From the NCBI RefSeq assembly GCF_000635915.2, contig NZ_CP015614.1:541501-605500 (forward strand): DNA of 64,000 nucleotides, read 5' to 3'. Made by a program: the position numbers and the translations under genes. The stretch is from Brevundimonas naejangsanensis (GTDB lineage: Bacteria > Pseudomonadota > Alphaproteobacteria > Caulobacterales > Caulobacteraceae). Shown here piece by piece: positions 18,788 through 27,747 of the stretch; position 1 is the stretch's first letter; every line of letters starts with the position of its first letter. Under the pieces are notes generated by a model. It had not been told where the DNA came from. It searched no databases and worked only from the letters and a program-made list of their open reading frames with translations.

Positions 18788-21103
18788 TCAACGCCGCTTG
18801 CCCTTTCTGACGCCCTTCAGGCCGCCGGAGGGCTTGGCGCCGTTGCGGGGTTTGGGCCCGCCGGGGCGGCCCTTCCCACGCTTGGGCGGGCCGTCGCCGC
18901 CTCTCCCGCGCATGCCATAGCGCGGGGCCGGGGCGTTGGGGTCGCGCGGGTCCGGTTCGGACAGCATTTCCAGCACCAGACCGCCGGTGACGGGCGTGGC
19001 TTCCATCAGCCGGACTTCGACGCGGCGCCCCAGCGGGAAGCGCTTGCCGCTGCGCTCGCCGACCAGGGCGTGGGCGCGGTCGTCGTGGGTGAAGTATTCG
19101 TCGCCCAGCGTCGAGACCGGCACCAGGCCGTCGGCGCCCGTCTCGTCCAGCCGGATGAACAGGCCGAAGCGGGTGACGCCGGTGATCCGGCCGCTGAAGG
19201 TCGCGCCGACGTGTTCCTCAAGGAAGGCGGCGATGTAGCGATCCATCGCGTCGCGCTCGGCCGCCATGGAGCGGCGTTCGGTCTCGGTGACGTGCTCGGC
19301 GATGCCGCCCAGTTCGGCGATTTCCCGGTCCGTCAGGCCGTCCGACCCCAGTTTCAGCCCCCGGATCAGCCCGCGATGGACGATCAGGTCGGAATAGCGC
19401 CGAATGGGCGAGGTGAAGTGAGCGTAGCGGTCCAGGTGCAGGCCGAAGTGGCCGACGTTCTCGGGGCTGTAGATGGCCTGCATCTGGGTGCGCAGGACGA
19501 CTTCGTTGACGACCTCGGCGTGCGGGGTGTCGCGGGTTTCCTCCAGCAGCTTGTTGAAGCGCTTGGTGTTCGGCGCCTCGCCCTTGTTCCAGGGTTTTCC
19601 AATGGTGTGCAGGAAGTCGGCCAGGTTGAAGATCTTTTCCTGACTGGGCGTGTCGTGGACGCGATAGATCAGCGGCGTGTGCGTTTTCTCCAGCGTCTCG
19701 GCGGCGCAGACGTTGGCCTGGATCATCATCTCTTCGATCAGGCGGTGGGCTTCCAGCGACTTGCGCGGCTCGATGCCGGCGATGCCGCCGTCGGGTGACA
19801 TGATGATGCGGCGCTCGGGGCTTTCGATGGCCAGGGGGCTGCGGCGCTCGCGGCCCTTCAACATGGTGCGATAGGCGTTCCACAGCGGGTAGAGGATGGC
19901 CTCCATGATCGGCCCGGTGGCGTCGTCCAGCAGGCCGTCGATGGCGGATTGCGCCTGTTCGTAGGACAGCTTGGCGTGCGAGCGCATCAGCCCGCGCGTG
20001 AACTTGTGCCCGGTCTTGCGGCCGTCCTTGTCGAAGACCATGCGCACGGCCATGCAGGCGCGGTTCTCACCCTGCTTCAGGCTGCACAGGCCGTTGGACA
20101 GGACCTCGGGCAGCATCGGCTCGACCCGGTCAGGGAAGTAGGTCGAGTTGCCCTTGGCCCGCGCCTCGCGGTCCAAGGCCGTGTTCGGGCGCACATAGGC
20201 GGCGACGTCGGCGATCGCGACCCAGACGATCCAGCCGCCCGCATTGGCCGGGTCTTCGTCGCGCTCGGCATAGACGGCGTCGTCATGGTCGCGCGCGTCG
20301 GCGGGGTCGATGGTGATGAAGGGGACGTGGCGCAGGTCTTCACGCCCTTTCAGCGTCGGCACGTCCTGATCCTCGGCCTCGCGCTCCACGGCTTCAGAGA
20401 AGCCAGTCGGCACGCCGTGGGCGTGGATGGCGATGATGGAGGCGGCGCGCGGGTCGTCTTCACGCCCGATATTCTCAAGGATCTTGCCGCGCTTGGGGCC
20501 GTAGCGATGCTCGCCCTTTTCGATGGCGGCCAGCACCAGATCGCCGTCGCGCAGGTCCGCCGCCTGGGCGGCCGGCACAAGCAGAACATCCTTGGAGCGT
20601 TTGTCGACCGGCTCGACCCGCGTCTCGCGCCCGCCCTTGCGGATGACGCCCAGAACCCGGTTTCCGCCGGTGTCCAGCCGTTTGACCAGACGCGCCTCCC
20701 AGCCGTCGACGCCCTGGCTGAACTTGACCAGCAGGCGGTCGCCCATGCCGGGCGCCGGGCCGCGCCCTTCGCGGTCGGGCATCAGGATCGCACGCGGCGC
20801 GTCCTCGCCGCCCTTGACCAGTTGAACGTAAAGCTCGCCGTCGGCGTCGCGATCCACCACGTCGGCGACGCCGACCGGGGGCAGGGCGCCGACCTCGGAA
20901 AAGCCCTTGCGGCCGCGTTTGCTGAGCCGGCCCTCGGCCTCCAACTCCTTCAGCATTTCGCGCATCTGGCGCCGCTCGGCGCCTTTCAGGCCGAAGGCGC
21001 GCGCGATGTCGGCCTTTTCGGCTTCTCCGGCCTCACGCAGGAAGGCGATCAGGGATTCTTTGTCGGGCAGGCCCGCAGCGGGGCGTTTCGGAGTCTTGAC
21101 CAT
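18788..21103 (-). CDS. rnr: Ribonuclease R
   Basis: 771 residues. The domains in order are an N-terminal winged helix (about 10-65), cold-shock-like OB domains (80-240), the RNB catalytic domain with 'TIDPADARDHDDAVY' (Asp266, Asp272, Asp274, Asp275 as metal ligands), an S1 domain near 630-715 ('SGRITGVTRFGLFIRL') and a Lys/Arg/Gly-rich basic tail (730-771). It is a processive 3'-5' exoribonuclease able to degrade structured RNA. A type A repeat begins 12 bases after its stop. Confidence 0.97.
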   Translation of the reverse strand: MVKTPKRPAAGLPDKESLIAFLREAGEAEKADIARAFGLKGAERRQMREMLKELEAEGRLSKRGRKGFSEVGALPPVGVADVVDRDADGELYVQLVKGGEDAPRAILMPDREGRGPAPGMGDRLLVKFSQGVDGWEARLVKRLDTGGNRVLGVIRKGGRETRVEPVDKRSKDVLLVPAAQAADLRDGDLVLAAIEKGEHRYGPKRGKILENIGREDDPRAASIIAIHAHGVPTGFSEAVEREAEDQDVPTLKGREDLRHVPFITIDPADARDHDDAVYAERDEDPANAGGWIVWVAIADVAAYVRPNTALDREARAKGNSTYFPDRVEPMLPEVLSNGLCSLKQGENRACMAVRMVFDKDGRKTGHKFTRGLMRSHAKLSYEQAQSAIDGLLDDATGPIMEAILYPLWNAYRTMLKGRERRSPLAIESPERRIIMSPDGGIAGIEPRKSLEAHRLIEEMMIQANVCAAETLEKTHTPLIYRVHDTPSQEKIFNLADFLHTIGKPWNKGEAPNTKRFNKLLEETRDTPHAEVVNEVVLRTQMQAIYSPENVGHFGLHLDRYAHFTSPIRRYSDLIVHRGLIRGLKLGSDGLTDREIAELGGIAEHVTETERRSMAAERDAMDRYIAAFLEEHVGATFSGRITGVTRFGLFIRLDETGADGLVPVSTLGDEYFTHDDRAHALVGERSGKRFPLGRRVEVRLMEATPVTGGLVLEMLSEPDPRDPNAPAPRYGMRGRGGDGPPKRGKGRPGGPKPRNGAKPSGGLKGVRKGKRR

Positions 21104-21214
21104 TGCGCCCTTTCTAACGCGCTTCGCGCCGAAAGGGTGAAAACTTGCAGGAGTTGACCGCAGAGGGGCGGACGCCCAGCTTCACAAGTCACCCGTGCAA
21201 CGGAGCCTGCTCTC

Positions 21215-22618
21215 ATGTCGATGACCGACGCCCCTGTTCTCAGCCGTCCGGCCAAGTCCCTGCTGGACCTGATCGGCAAGACGCCGATGGTGGAGGTGAC
21301 GCGGATCGACACCGGGCCATGCCGCCTGTTCCTGAAGCTGGAGAGCCAGAACCCCGGCGGCTCCATCAAGGACCGCATCGCCCTGTCGATGATCGAGGCC
21401 GCTGAGAAGGCGGGCTGGCTGAAGCCCGGGGGCACCATTGTCGAGGCCACGGCGGGCAATACCGGCCTGGCCCTGACCCTGGTCGGCAAGCAGAAGGGCT
21501 ACAAGGTTCTGCTGGTCATCCCCGACAAGATGTCGAAGGAGAAGATCCAGCACCTGCGCGCCATGGGCGCCGACGTGCGCCTGACCCGCTCGGACGTGCC
21601 GCATGGCCACCCCGAATACTACACCGACATGGCCGAGCGCCTGGCCCAGCAAATTCCGGGCGGCTATTTCGTCAACCAGTTCGCCAACGACGCCAACTCC
21701 GAGGCCCACTTCAAGACGACCGGCCCCGAAATCTTCGAGCAGATGGAAGGTCAGGTCGACGCCTTCGTCGCCGGTATCGGCTCGGGCGGCACCATCACGG
21801 GCATCGCCCGCTATCTGAAGGCGCAGGGCTCGGACGCCAAGATCATCCTGGCCGACCCGGTCGGTTCGGCGCTGGCGGGCCTGATCAACGAAGGCGTGCC
21901 GGGGCCGGACGGCAGCTATACCGTCGAAGGCATCGGTCAGAACTTCATGCCCGAGACGACCGATCCCGACCTGATCGACGTCGCCTATTCCATCCCCGAC
22001 GCCGAGGCGATCGCCACGGTGCGCGAGCTGCTGTTGAAGGAAGGCATTCTGGCGGGGTCATCCTCGGGCACCCTGATCGCCACGGCCCTGCGCTGGTGCC
22101 GCGAGCAGACCGAGCCGAAGCGGGTCGTGACCTTCGTCTGCGACACCGGCGCCAAATATCTGTCCAAGGTCTACAACGACGCCTGGCTGGCCGACCAGGG
22201 GCTGGCGGAGCGGGAATTGCACGGCGACCTGTCGGACCTCATCAACCGCAAATACGCCGCCGGCGACGTGGTGGTGATCGGGCCTGACGACACCTTGGAC
22301 ACGGCCTTCAAGCGGATGCGCGGCGACGGCCTGTCGCAACTGCCGGTCATTCAGGACGGTCGTCTGGTCGGCATTCTGGACGAGAGCGACATCGTCCACA
22401 TCATGAACACCGACGACATCACCCGCCAAGAACGCTTCGCCAAGCCGGTCGCCTCGGCCATGACGCGCGATCTGGACACGCTGCAGGTGACGGAGTCGCT
22501 GGACGCCTTGATCCCGGTCTTTGACCGAGACCGCGTGGCCATTGTGCTGGACGGCGAGAGCTTCGTCGGCCTGATCACCCGCACCGACCTGATCAACCAC
22601 CTCAGCCTGAACCGGTAA
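21215..22618 (+). CDS. Cystathionine beta-synthase (PLP enzyme with C-terminal CBS pair)
   Basis: 467 residues: a fold-type II PLP domain (about 15-325) with the Schiff-base lysine K52 in 'SQNPGGSIKDRIA', the phosphate-binding 'GSGGTITG', and two CBS domains at about 335-460 that are absent from ordinary cysteine synthases. That architecture is cystathionine beta-synthase: serine plus homocysteine gives cystathionine. The neighbour 4 bases downstream is a cystathionine gamma-lyase/synthase-type enzyme, supporting a reverse transsulfuration operon. An O-acetylserine-using cysteine synthase is the alternative. Confidence 0.88.
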   Translation: MSMTDAPVLSRPAKSLLDLIGKTPMVEVTRIDTGPCRLFLKLESQNPGGSIKDRIALSMIEAAEKAGWLKPGGTIVEATAGNTGLALTLVGKQKGYKVLLVIPDKMSKEKIQHLRAMGADVRLTRSDVPHGHPEYYTDMAERLAQQIPGGYFVNQFANDANSEAHFKTTGPEIFEQMEGQVDAFVAGIGSGGTITGIARYLKAQGSDAKIILADPVGSALAGLINEGVPGPDGSYTVEGIGQNFMPETTDPDLIDVAYSIPDAEAIATVRELLLKEGILAGSSSGTLIATALRWCREQTEPKRVVTFVCDTGAKYLSKVYNDAWLADQGLAERELHGDLSDLINRKYAAGDVVVIGPDDTLDTAFKRMRGDGLSQLPVIQDGRLVGILDESDIVHIMNTDDITRQERFAKPVASAMTRDLDTLQVTESLDALIPVFDRDRVAIVLDGESFVGLITRTDLINHLSLNR

Positions 22619-22622
22619 GCCC

Positions 22623-23801
22623 ATGTCTGAACTGAAGAACCGCCAGGGCTTCTCGACCCGCGCCATCCATGCGGGCCAGCGGCCGGACCCGACGACGGGC
22701 GCGGTGATGACGCCGATCTACGCCACCTCGACCTATGCGCAGGAAAGCCCCGGCGTGAACAAGGGCTATGAATACGCCCGCGGCAAGAACCCGACGCGCG
22801 AGGCGTTCGAGGCCTGCATCGCCGATCTGGAGGGCGGGGTTCAGGCCTTCGGCTTCGGCTCGGGCATGGCGGCGACCTCGACGGCGCTGGAGCTGCTGGA
22901 CGCCGGGTCGCACATCATCACCGGCGACGATCTTTATGGCGGCTCATGGCGGCTGTTCGAGCGGGTGCGCCGTCGGTCGATGGGGCTGGACTTCAGCTAT
23001 ATCGACCTGACCGATCTGGCGACGGTCGAGGCGGCGATCACCGACAAGACCCGGATGCTATGGGTCGAGACGCCGACCAACCCGCTGATGAAGCTGGCCG
23101 ACATCGAGGCCCTGTCGCGGATCGCCAAGGCGCACCAACTGATCCTGGTCGTCGACAACACCTTCGCCACGCCGTGGAGCCAGCAGCCGCTGGCGCTGGG
23201 CGCCGATGTGGTCATGCACTCGGCGACCAAATATCTGAACGGCCACTCCGACATCGTCGGGGGGGTTCTGGTCGCCAAGGACGCCGAGATGGCGGCCCAG
23301 CTGAAGTTCCTGCAGAACTCCATCGGCGGCGTCATGGGGCCGTTCGACGCCTTCCTGGCCAATCGGGGGCTGAAGACGCTGGGCCTGCGCATGAAGGCGC
23401 ACAATGAGAACGCCCTGGCCGTGGCCCGCTGGCTGGAAGACCGGGCCGATCAGAAGAATGGCGGCGTCGCCAAGGTGCTCTACCCGGGCCTGATCAGCCA
23501 CCCGCAGCACGAACTCGCCGCGCGCCAGATGAACGGCCGCTTCGGGGGCATGGTCACATTGCTGATCGACGGCGACCTGGAGCGCACCAAACGCGTGCTG
23601 GAACGGGTGCAGGTCTTCACCCTGGCGGAATCGCTGGGCGGCGTCGAAAGCCTGGTGAACCACCCGGCCATCATGACCCACGCCAGCGTGCCGAAAGAGG
23701 TGCGCGAGGCGGGCGGCGTCACTGACAACCTGATCCGCCTTTCGGTCGGGGTCGAGGACATCGACGACCTGATCGCCGATCTGGATCAGGCCATCGGCTG
23801 A
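22623..23801 (+). CDS. Cystathionine gamma-lyase/gamma-synthase family PLP enzyme
   Basis: 392 residues, Cys/Met-metabolism PLP family. The PLP lysine is K203 in 'MHSATKYLNGHSD'; 'YEYARGKNPTREAFE' and 'ESLGGVESLVNHPA' are typical. Members split cystathionine to cysteine (gamma-lyase) or make it from activated homoserine (gamma-synthase), and sequence alone separates them poorly. The tight pairing with a cystathionine beta-synthase favours gamma-lyase, making cysteine from homocysteine. Confidence 0.88.
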   Translation: MSELKNRQGFSTRAIHAGQRPDPTTGAVMTPIYATSTYAQESPGVNKGYEYARGKNPTREAFEACIADLEGGVQAFGFGSGMAATSTALELLDAGSHIITGDDLYGGSWRLFERVRRRSMGLDFSYIDLTDLATVEAAITDKTRMLWVETPTNPLMKLADIEALSRIAKAHQLILVVDNTFATPWSQQPLALGADVVMHSATKYLNGHSDIVGGVLVAKDAEMAAQLKFLQNSIGGVMGPFDAFLANRGLKTLGLRMKAHNENALAVARWLEDRADQKNGGVAKVLYPGLISHPQHELAARQMNGRFGGMVTLLIDGDLERTKRVLERVQVFTLAESLGGVESLVNHPAIMTHASVPKEVREAGGVTDNLIRLSVGVEDIDDLIADLDQAIG

Positions 23802-23814
23802 GACTGATTGAGGC

Positions 23815-23835
23815 GCCGGGGTTCAAATCCCCGGC
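23815..23835. other. tRNA T-arm-like hairpin without the rest of a tRNA
   Basis: A perfect 7-bp stem GCCGGGG / CCCCGGC closes the loop TTCAAAT, exactly the look of a tRNA T-loop, but no D arm, anticodon arm or CCA can be built around it. It sits 13 bases after the gamma-lyase stop. It may be a tRNA remnant, an old integration site, or a plain transcript-end hairpin; it has no T run. Confidence 0.4.
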
Positions 23836-23856
23836 CAGCCTGCCTAGGCTGCGGCC

Positions 23857-25083
23857 ATGTTTAATTTTGACGCCATGCGCGAGCGCCTGGCGGAGTTCCC
23901 GACGGCGGAGATGCTGATCGGGCTCTGTCTTCTTGTCCTTGTCGCCCTTATTGCGGACTTTGTCGTCCGCCGAGTCCTGACCCGACTGATCCTGAAGGTC
24001 GTCGGGCGGGCGGTGCAGGATCTCGACGTCCTGTTGCAGCCGGTGGTCCGCAGCTTCACCCGCGTCGTTCCAGCCATCATCATCTACCGGGGCATCGGCG
24101 GCGTGCCCCATCTATCGCCCGGCGTCTTCACTCTGATCCAGAATGTGGCTGGGGCCTTTATGATCGTGGCGGTGGCTGTCGGCATCGGCGCCGCGCTGGA
24201 CATGGCCAACGCCATCTACGCCCGCTCGCCGCGCGCGCATCGACGCAGCATCAAAGGCTATCTCCAGGTCCTGAAGATCGTCATCTACGCCGTCGCCACC
24301 ATTCTGGTGATCGCGGCGCTGATCGACCGCTCGCCGTTGCTGCTTCTGTCGGGCCTGGGCGCGCTGGCGGCGGTGCTGATGCTGGTGTTCAAGGACACGA
24401 TCCTGTCACTGGTGGCGTCGGTTCAGTTGAACTCCAACGACATGCTGCGCGTCGGCGACTGGATCGAGATGCCTCAGGTCAACGCCGACGGGGACGTCAT
24501 CGACATCGCCCTGCACACGGTGAAGGTTCAGAACTGGGACAAGACCGTCACCACCATCCCCACATGGCGGATGATCAATGAGTCCTACAAGAACTGGCGC
24601 GGGATGCAGGAAAGCGGCGGGCGCCGGATCAAGCGCGCCCTGCTGATCGACCAGACCAGCGCGCGCTTCCTGACCGAGGCCGAGCGCGATCGGATGCGGC
24701 GCTTCCTCCTGATCGACGACTACCTGGCCGACAAGGCCGTCGAGATGGCCGACTGGAACGCCAAGCTGGTCGCGGCGGGACGGGACCCCGTCAATATGCG
24801 CCGCTCGACCAACATCGGCGCGTTCCGGGCCTATGTGCAGAACTATCTGGAGAACCACCCCCGCATCCGCCAGGACATGACCCTGCTGGTGCGCCAGCTG
24901 CAGCCGACGGAGACGGGCCTGCCGCTGGAGATCTACGCCTTCACCGCCACGGTCGCCTGGGCCGAGTATGAGGCGATCCAGGGCGATATCTTCGATCACC
25001 TGCTGGCGATCCTGCCCGAATTCGGTCTGCGCCTGTTTCAGTCGCCCAGCGGCGCCGACTTCGGCCAGTTGAAACCCGCATAA
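23857..25083 (+). CDS. Mechanosensitive channel family protein (MscS superfamily, YbdG-like)
   Basis: 408 residues. About four to five transmembrane helices (20-45, 75-90, 100-120, 140-165, 170-190) are followed by the MscS pore/beta domain: 'LSGLGALAAVLMLVFKDTILSLVASVQL' segments and 'RVGDWIEMPQVNADGDVIDIALHTVKVQNWD', then a long cytoplasmic C-terminal domain. The length and insert resemble the YbdG/mini-channel group used in hypo-osmotic adaptation. It acts in the inner membrane. Followed by a strong terminator hairpin. Confidence 0.92.
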   Translation: MFNFDAMRERLAEFPTAEMLIGLCLLVLVALIADFVVRRVLTRLILKVVGRAVQDLDVLLQPVVRSFTRVVPAIIIYRGIGGVPHLSPGVFTLIQNVAGAFMIVAVAVGIGAALDMANAIYARSPRAHRRSIKGYLQVLKIVIYAVATILVIAALIDRSPLLLLSGLGALAAVLMLVFKDTILSLVASVQLNSNDMLRVGDWIEMPQVNADGDVIDIALHTVKVQNWDKTVTTIPTWRMINESYKNWRGMQESGGRRIKRALLIDQTSARFLTEAERDRMRRFLLIDDYLADKAVEMADWNAKLVAAGRDPVNMRRSTNIGAFRAYVQNYLENHPRIRQDMTLLVRQLQPTETGLPLEIYAFTATVAWAEYEAIQGDIFDHLLAILPEFGLRLFQSPSGADFGQLKPA

Positions 25084-25086
25084 GAA

Positions 25087-25116
25087 AAGCGCGCAGAGGG
25101 CGACCTCTGCGCGCTT
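25087..25116. terminator. Hairpin terminator after the MscS-like gene
   Basis: A perfect 13-bp stem AAGCGCGCAGAGG with its complement and a GCGA tetraloop, directly after the stop. The T run is short, so termination efficiency is uncertain. The convergent cold-shock gene ends 50 bases further on. Confidence 0.7.
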
Positions 25117-25167
25117 CAATCCTTGTCGCCTACGCCCGTCGTTGCCGACGGGGAGGGGACGGCTGGA

Positions 25168-25380
25168 TCAGCCTTCGGTCTTCAGTTGACCGGCCGATTC
25201 CTTGCCCGAGCGACGGTCGCGCTCGATTTCGTACGAAACCTTTTGGTTTTCGTCCAGGCCGCGCAGGCCGGCTTGCTCGACGGCCGAGATGTGGACGAAA
25301 ACGTCCTTGCCGCCGTCATCCGGCTGGATGAAGCCGTAGCCCTTGGTGGAGTTGAACCATTTAACAGTGCCGGTAGCCAT
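25168..25380 (-). CDS. Cold-shock protein (CspA family)
   Basis: 70 residues, a single cold-shock domain with RNP1 'KGYGFIQ' and RNP2 'VFVHI', binding single-stranded nucleic acid. The length is the CspA norm. The approximately 170 bases between it and the next gene probably hold a long 5' leader, as is common for cold-shock mRNAs, but I could not fold it reliably. Whether it is cold-induced cannot be told. Confidence 0.96.
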   Translation of the reverse strand: MATGTVKWFNSTKGYGFIQPDDGGKDVFVHISAVEQAGLRGLDENQKVSYEIERDRRSGKESAGQLKTEG

Positions 25381-25548
25381 TTTCAGGACCTCCGCTAGAA
25401 GTTGGCCTCAGAGAACGTCCCTGATGGCCTGTCGGGTCTGTATGGATCGGCTTAGACCTCGGTGCGCGGGGCAGAAGGCAGAGCGTTACGCAGTGAGATC
25501 GACCCCGATAAAGTGGACCGTTCCTCGTCCTAATGCAAGGGGCGCGGT

Positions 25549-25755
25549 TCAGGGCTCGGCGGTTTCGGGGGGCGAGACCCAGTTCTCCTGACATAATTTA
25601 CGCAGGGCCGAGGTGATGGTCGAGCCATACAGGGCATCCTGGATCCGCTCATACCCCTCGGTCTTCAGGGCTTGTTTCACATCGCCTACCGTCCGGCAGG
25701 CGCCGCTTTGGGCCAGTTGGTACGCACGTTCCAAAGTCGTCGGTCGAAAAGTCAT
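25549..25755 (-). CDS. Small conserved hypothetical protein
   Basis: 68 residues, soluble, predicted mostly helical: 'LERAYQLAQSGACRTVGDVKQALKTEG' then 'STITSALRKLCQE'. The spacing of helices resembles a small DNA-binding helix-turn-helix (residues 21-60), but no family can be named. Similar short proteins are widespread in alphaproteobacteria. It lies alone upstream of the cold-shock gene. Confidence 0.65.
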   Translation of the reverse strand: MTFRPTTLERAYQLAQSGACRTVGDVKQALKTEGYERIQDALYGSTITSALRKLCQENWVSPPETAEP

Positions 25756-25818
25756 GGCGTCAGCCTAAGCCTTTTCGCGGCAAAGATGAAACCGGCGCCT
25801 GAAACGCGGCGCGGCCGG

Positions 25819-26511
25819 TCAGAAATAGACGCTGATTCCCGCCACCAGGGCGTCGGCGTATTGCTCGCCCGGAACCTTGGCGTTCGTGCCGTGCCAGCGC
25901 AGTTCGGCCTCCAGATTGGACGTCAGGGCGTAGGTCGCGCCGATGTTGTAGCCGGTGTAGTCGACGCTCTCGTCCTGCTCGCGGCGGCCGATCTCGGCCG
26001 AGACGTTCAGCTTGTCGGTGAAGTCCCAGCCGCCGCGCAGGGCGACCCAGGTCCAGGCCTTCACCGAACCGGCGCCGTCGGGCGAGTGCTGCAGCCGCAG
26101 GCGGGCGCTGGCCGGGCCGATCGAGCGCTTCATGTCGGCCGTGAATTCCCAGGCGTTGGCGTCATAACCGGGGGCGGCGTCCACCCGCCACTTGTGCGCG
26201 GCGTTCAGGTCGAAGTCGAAGCCGGCCCACTGCGGACGCACCCCGCCGGTCAGCTCCAGCTCCAGCTCCGAGCCGCCGCTCTTGATCGTTTCGGCGGCGG
26301 GGCTGACGTAGAAGAGGCCGCTGTCGCTTTCCCACTCGGCCGCGCCCCAGACGAAGGGATCGCCGTCGGACTTGGAGGCGTCCTTGGAGCGGTTGTCGCT
26401 GGCGGCGCCCGCGCTGAAGCTCCAGCGGCCGGGCATGTCCTGGGCCTGGGCCGTCGAGGCTAGGATCAGGAGCGGGGCGGTCGCCAAAAGGGCGGTCGTC
26501 AGGATGCGCAT
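25819..26511 (-). CDS. TorF-family putative porin (PF09694/TIGR02001 type)
   Basis: 230 residues with a signal peptide ending at 'STAQAQ' (about residue 23). The mature protein alternates short beta strands and ends in 'ADALVAGISVYF', an outer-membrane-type C-terminal Phe. 'GVRPQWAGFDFDL', 'DKLNVSAEIGRR' and 'YNIGATYALTSNLEAELRW' align with the kdp-embedded protein at 55626-56384, so the two are paralogues. The transported compound is unknown. It lies 35 bases downstream of the nitronate monooxygenase gene on the same strand. Confidence 0.8.
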   Translation of the reverse strand: MRILTTALLATAPLLILASTAQAQDMPGRWSFSAGAASDNRSKDASKSDGDPFVWGAAEWESDSGLFYVSPAAETIKSGGSELELELTGGVRPQWAGFDFDLNAAHKWRVDAAPGYDANAWEFTADMKRSIGPASARLRLQHSPDGAGSVKAWTWVALRGGWDFTDKLNVSAEIGRREQDESVDYTGYNIGATYALTSNLEAELRWHGTNAKVPGEQYADALVAGISVYF

Positions 26512-26546
26512 GGTCGGCCTCGTCAGGGGAGTGTCGAGGCCGCTTC

Positions 26547-27473
26547 CTAGAGACGCTTCTTGTCGAATTTATCACAGGCCTGCGAAAACTCGTCCGTCAG
26601 CCGAGCGACAAGCTGGGCCGTGGTCGGCACGTCGTGGATGGCGCCCGACCCCTGACCGGCCGACCAGACGGTCTTCCAGGCCTTCGCCTCTTCGCCCATG
26701 TCCAGCTTGTGCTCGGGCAGGGACTTGGGGTCGATGTTGTTCTCGACCAGCGACGGGGTCAGGAAGTTGGCCGGGATGCCCGACACGGCGGGGGTGTAGG
26801 TGATGTCGGCCGAGCCCGCCTGGACGATCATCTCCTTGTAGTGTGGCTGGGCCGCGCTCTCGGTCGTGGCGATGAAGCGAGTGCCCATATAGGCGAAGTC
26901 GGCGCCCATCATCAGCGCCGCCGCCACGTCCTGACCGGTCGAGATGGCGCCCGCCAGGATGATGGTCCCGTCGTAGAAGCTGCGCACTTCGTTGATCAGG
27001 GCGAACGGGTTGACGACGCCTGCGTGTCCGCCCGCGCCGTTGGCGACCAGGATCAGGCCGTCGACGCCGGCCTCGGCGGCTTTGCGCGCATGACGCACAT
27101 TGGCGATGTCGTGGAAGACCACGCCGCCATAGCCGTGCACCGCGTCCACCACGTCGCGCACGGCGCCCAGCGAAGTGATGATCAGCGGCACCTTCTCCTC
27201 GACCGAGACCATCATGTCGGTCATTAGGCGCGGATTGGTCGGGTGGACGATGTGGTTGACGCCGAAGGCGGCGGCGTCGGGGTTCAGGCGCGCCTTGATC
27301 TCGTGCAGCCACTCCCGATAGCCCTCGGTCGTGCGCTGGTTCAGCGAGGGGAAGGTGCCGATCACGCCCGCATTACAGGCCTCCACCACCAGATCCGGCC
27401 CCGACACCAGGAACATGGGCGAGGCGATCACCGGCAGCTTCAGGCCGGACTGCAGGGAAGCGGGAATGGCCAC
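26547..27473 (-). CDS. Nitronate monooxygenase family flavoprotein
   Basis: 308 residues, an FMN-binding TIM barrel of the 2-nitropropane-dioxygenase type. It begins with 'LPVIASPMFLVSGPDLV' and shows the phosphate-binding 'LVANGAGGHAG' and 'ILAGAISTGQDVAAALMMGADFAYMGTRF'. These enzymes oxidize alkyl nitronates such as propionate-3-nitronate. The family also contains enoyl-ACP reductases (FabK), so the class is sure and the substrate likely. Same strand as the porin-like gene, possibly co-transcribed. Confidence 0.9.
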   Translation of the reverse strand: MAIPASLQSGLKLPVIASPMFLVSGPDLVVEACNAGVIGTFPSLNQRTTEGYREWLHEIKARLNPDAAAFGVNHIVHPTNPRLMTDMMVSVEEKVPLIITSLGAVRDVVDAVHGYGGVVFHDIANVRHARKAAEAGVDGLILVANGAGGHAGVVNPFALINEVRSFYDGTIILAGAISTGQDVAAALMMGADFAYMGTRFIATTESAAQPHYKEMIVQAGSADITYTPAVSGIPANFLTPSLVENNIDPKSLPEHKLDMGEEAKAWKTVWSAGQGSGAIHDVPTTAQLVARLTDEFSQACDKFDKKRL

Positions 27474-27545
27474 GGGTCGTCTCTCCTGAGTTGCTTTTGG
27501 CTACGCTAACCGGCTGTCGTCAGGGAAGGCAATGCGTTCCAGCGC

Positions 27546-27712
27546 CCTTCTCCCCTTGTGGGAGAAGGTGGCAGGCGGAGCCTGACGGATGAGGGGTGTG
27601 AGCGCCCTGGCGGCCGATGATCGCACGGGACAGGCGCAGGACAGCAAACCTCGCGCCGACACCCCTCATCCGAGCGCCTCCGGCGCCCACCTTCTCCCAC
27701 AAGGGGAGAAGG
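27546..27712. repeat. Palindromic intergenic repeat, type A
   Basis: Left arm CCTTCTCCCCTTGTGGGAGAAGG then GGATGAGGGGTGT; right arm ACACCCCTCATCCG then CACCTTCTCCCACAAGG. The inverted arms are about 70 bases apart. It lies between the start of the nitronate monooxygenase gene and the stop of the TonB_C gene. Very close in sequence to the copy at 31767. Confidence 0.88.
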
Positions 27713-27713
27713 A

Positions 27714-27740
27714 GAAAAAAGAGAGTCCAATTCGTCTGAA
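27714..27740. repeat. 27-base direct repeat, copy 1
   Basis: Identical over 27 bases to 28490-28516. It lies just after the stop of the TonB_C gene, between that stop and the type A palindrome. The two copies bracket the gene on both sides, 776 bases apart. Confidence 0.95.
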
Positions 27741-27747
27741 ATTCGCA

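Noticed and set aside
21104-21214. SAM-sensing riboswitch before the transsulfuration operon
   Set aside because: No convincing SAM-II or SAM-I helices; the gap is too short and lacks the conserved loops.
27589-27702. Short frames inside the type A and B repeats encoding phrases such as 'SPLVGEGGR' and 'LLPQGEK'
   Set aside because: These are translations of the palindromic repeats and recur at each copy; not genes.
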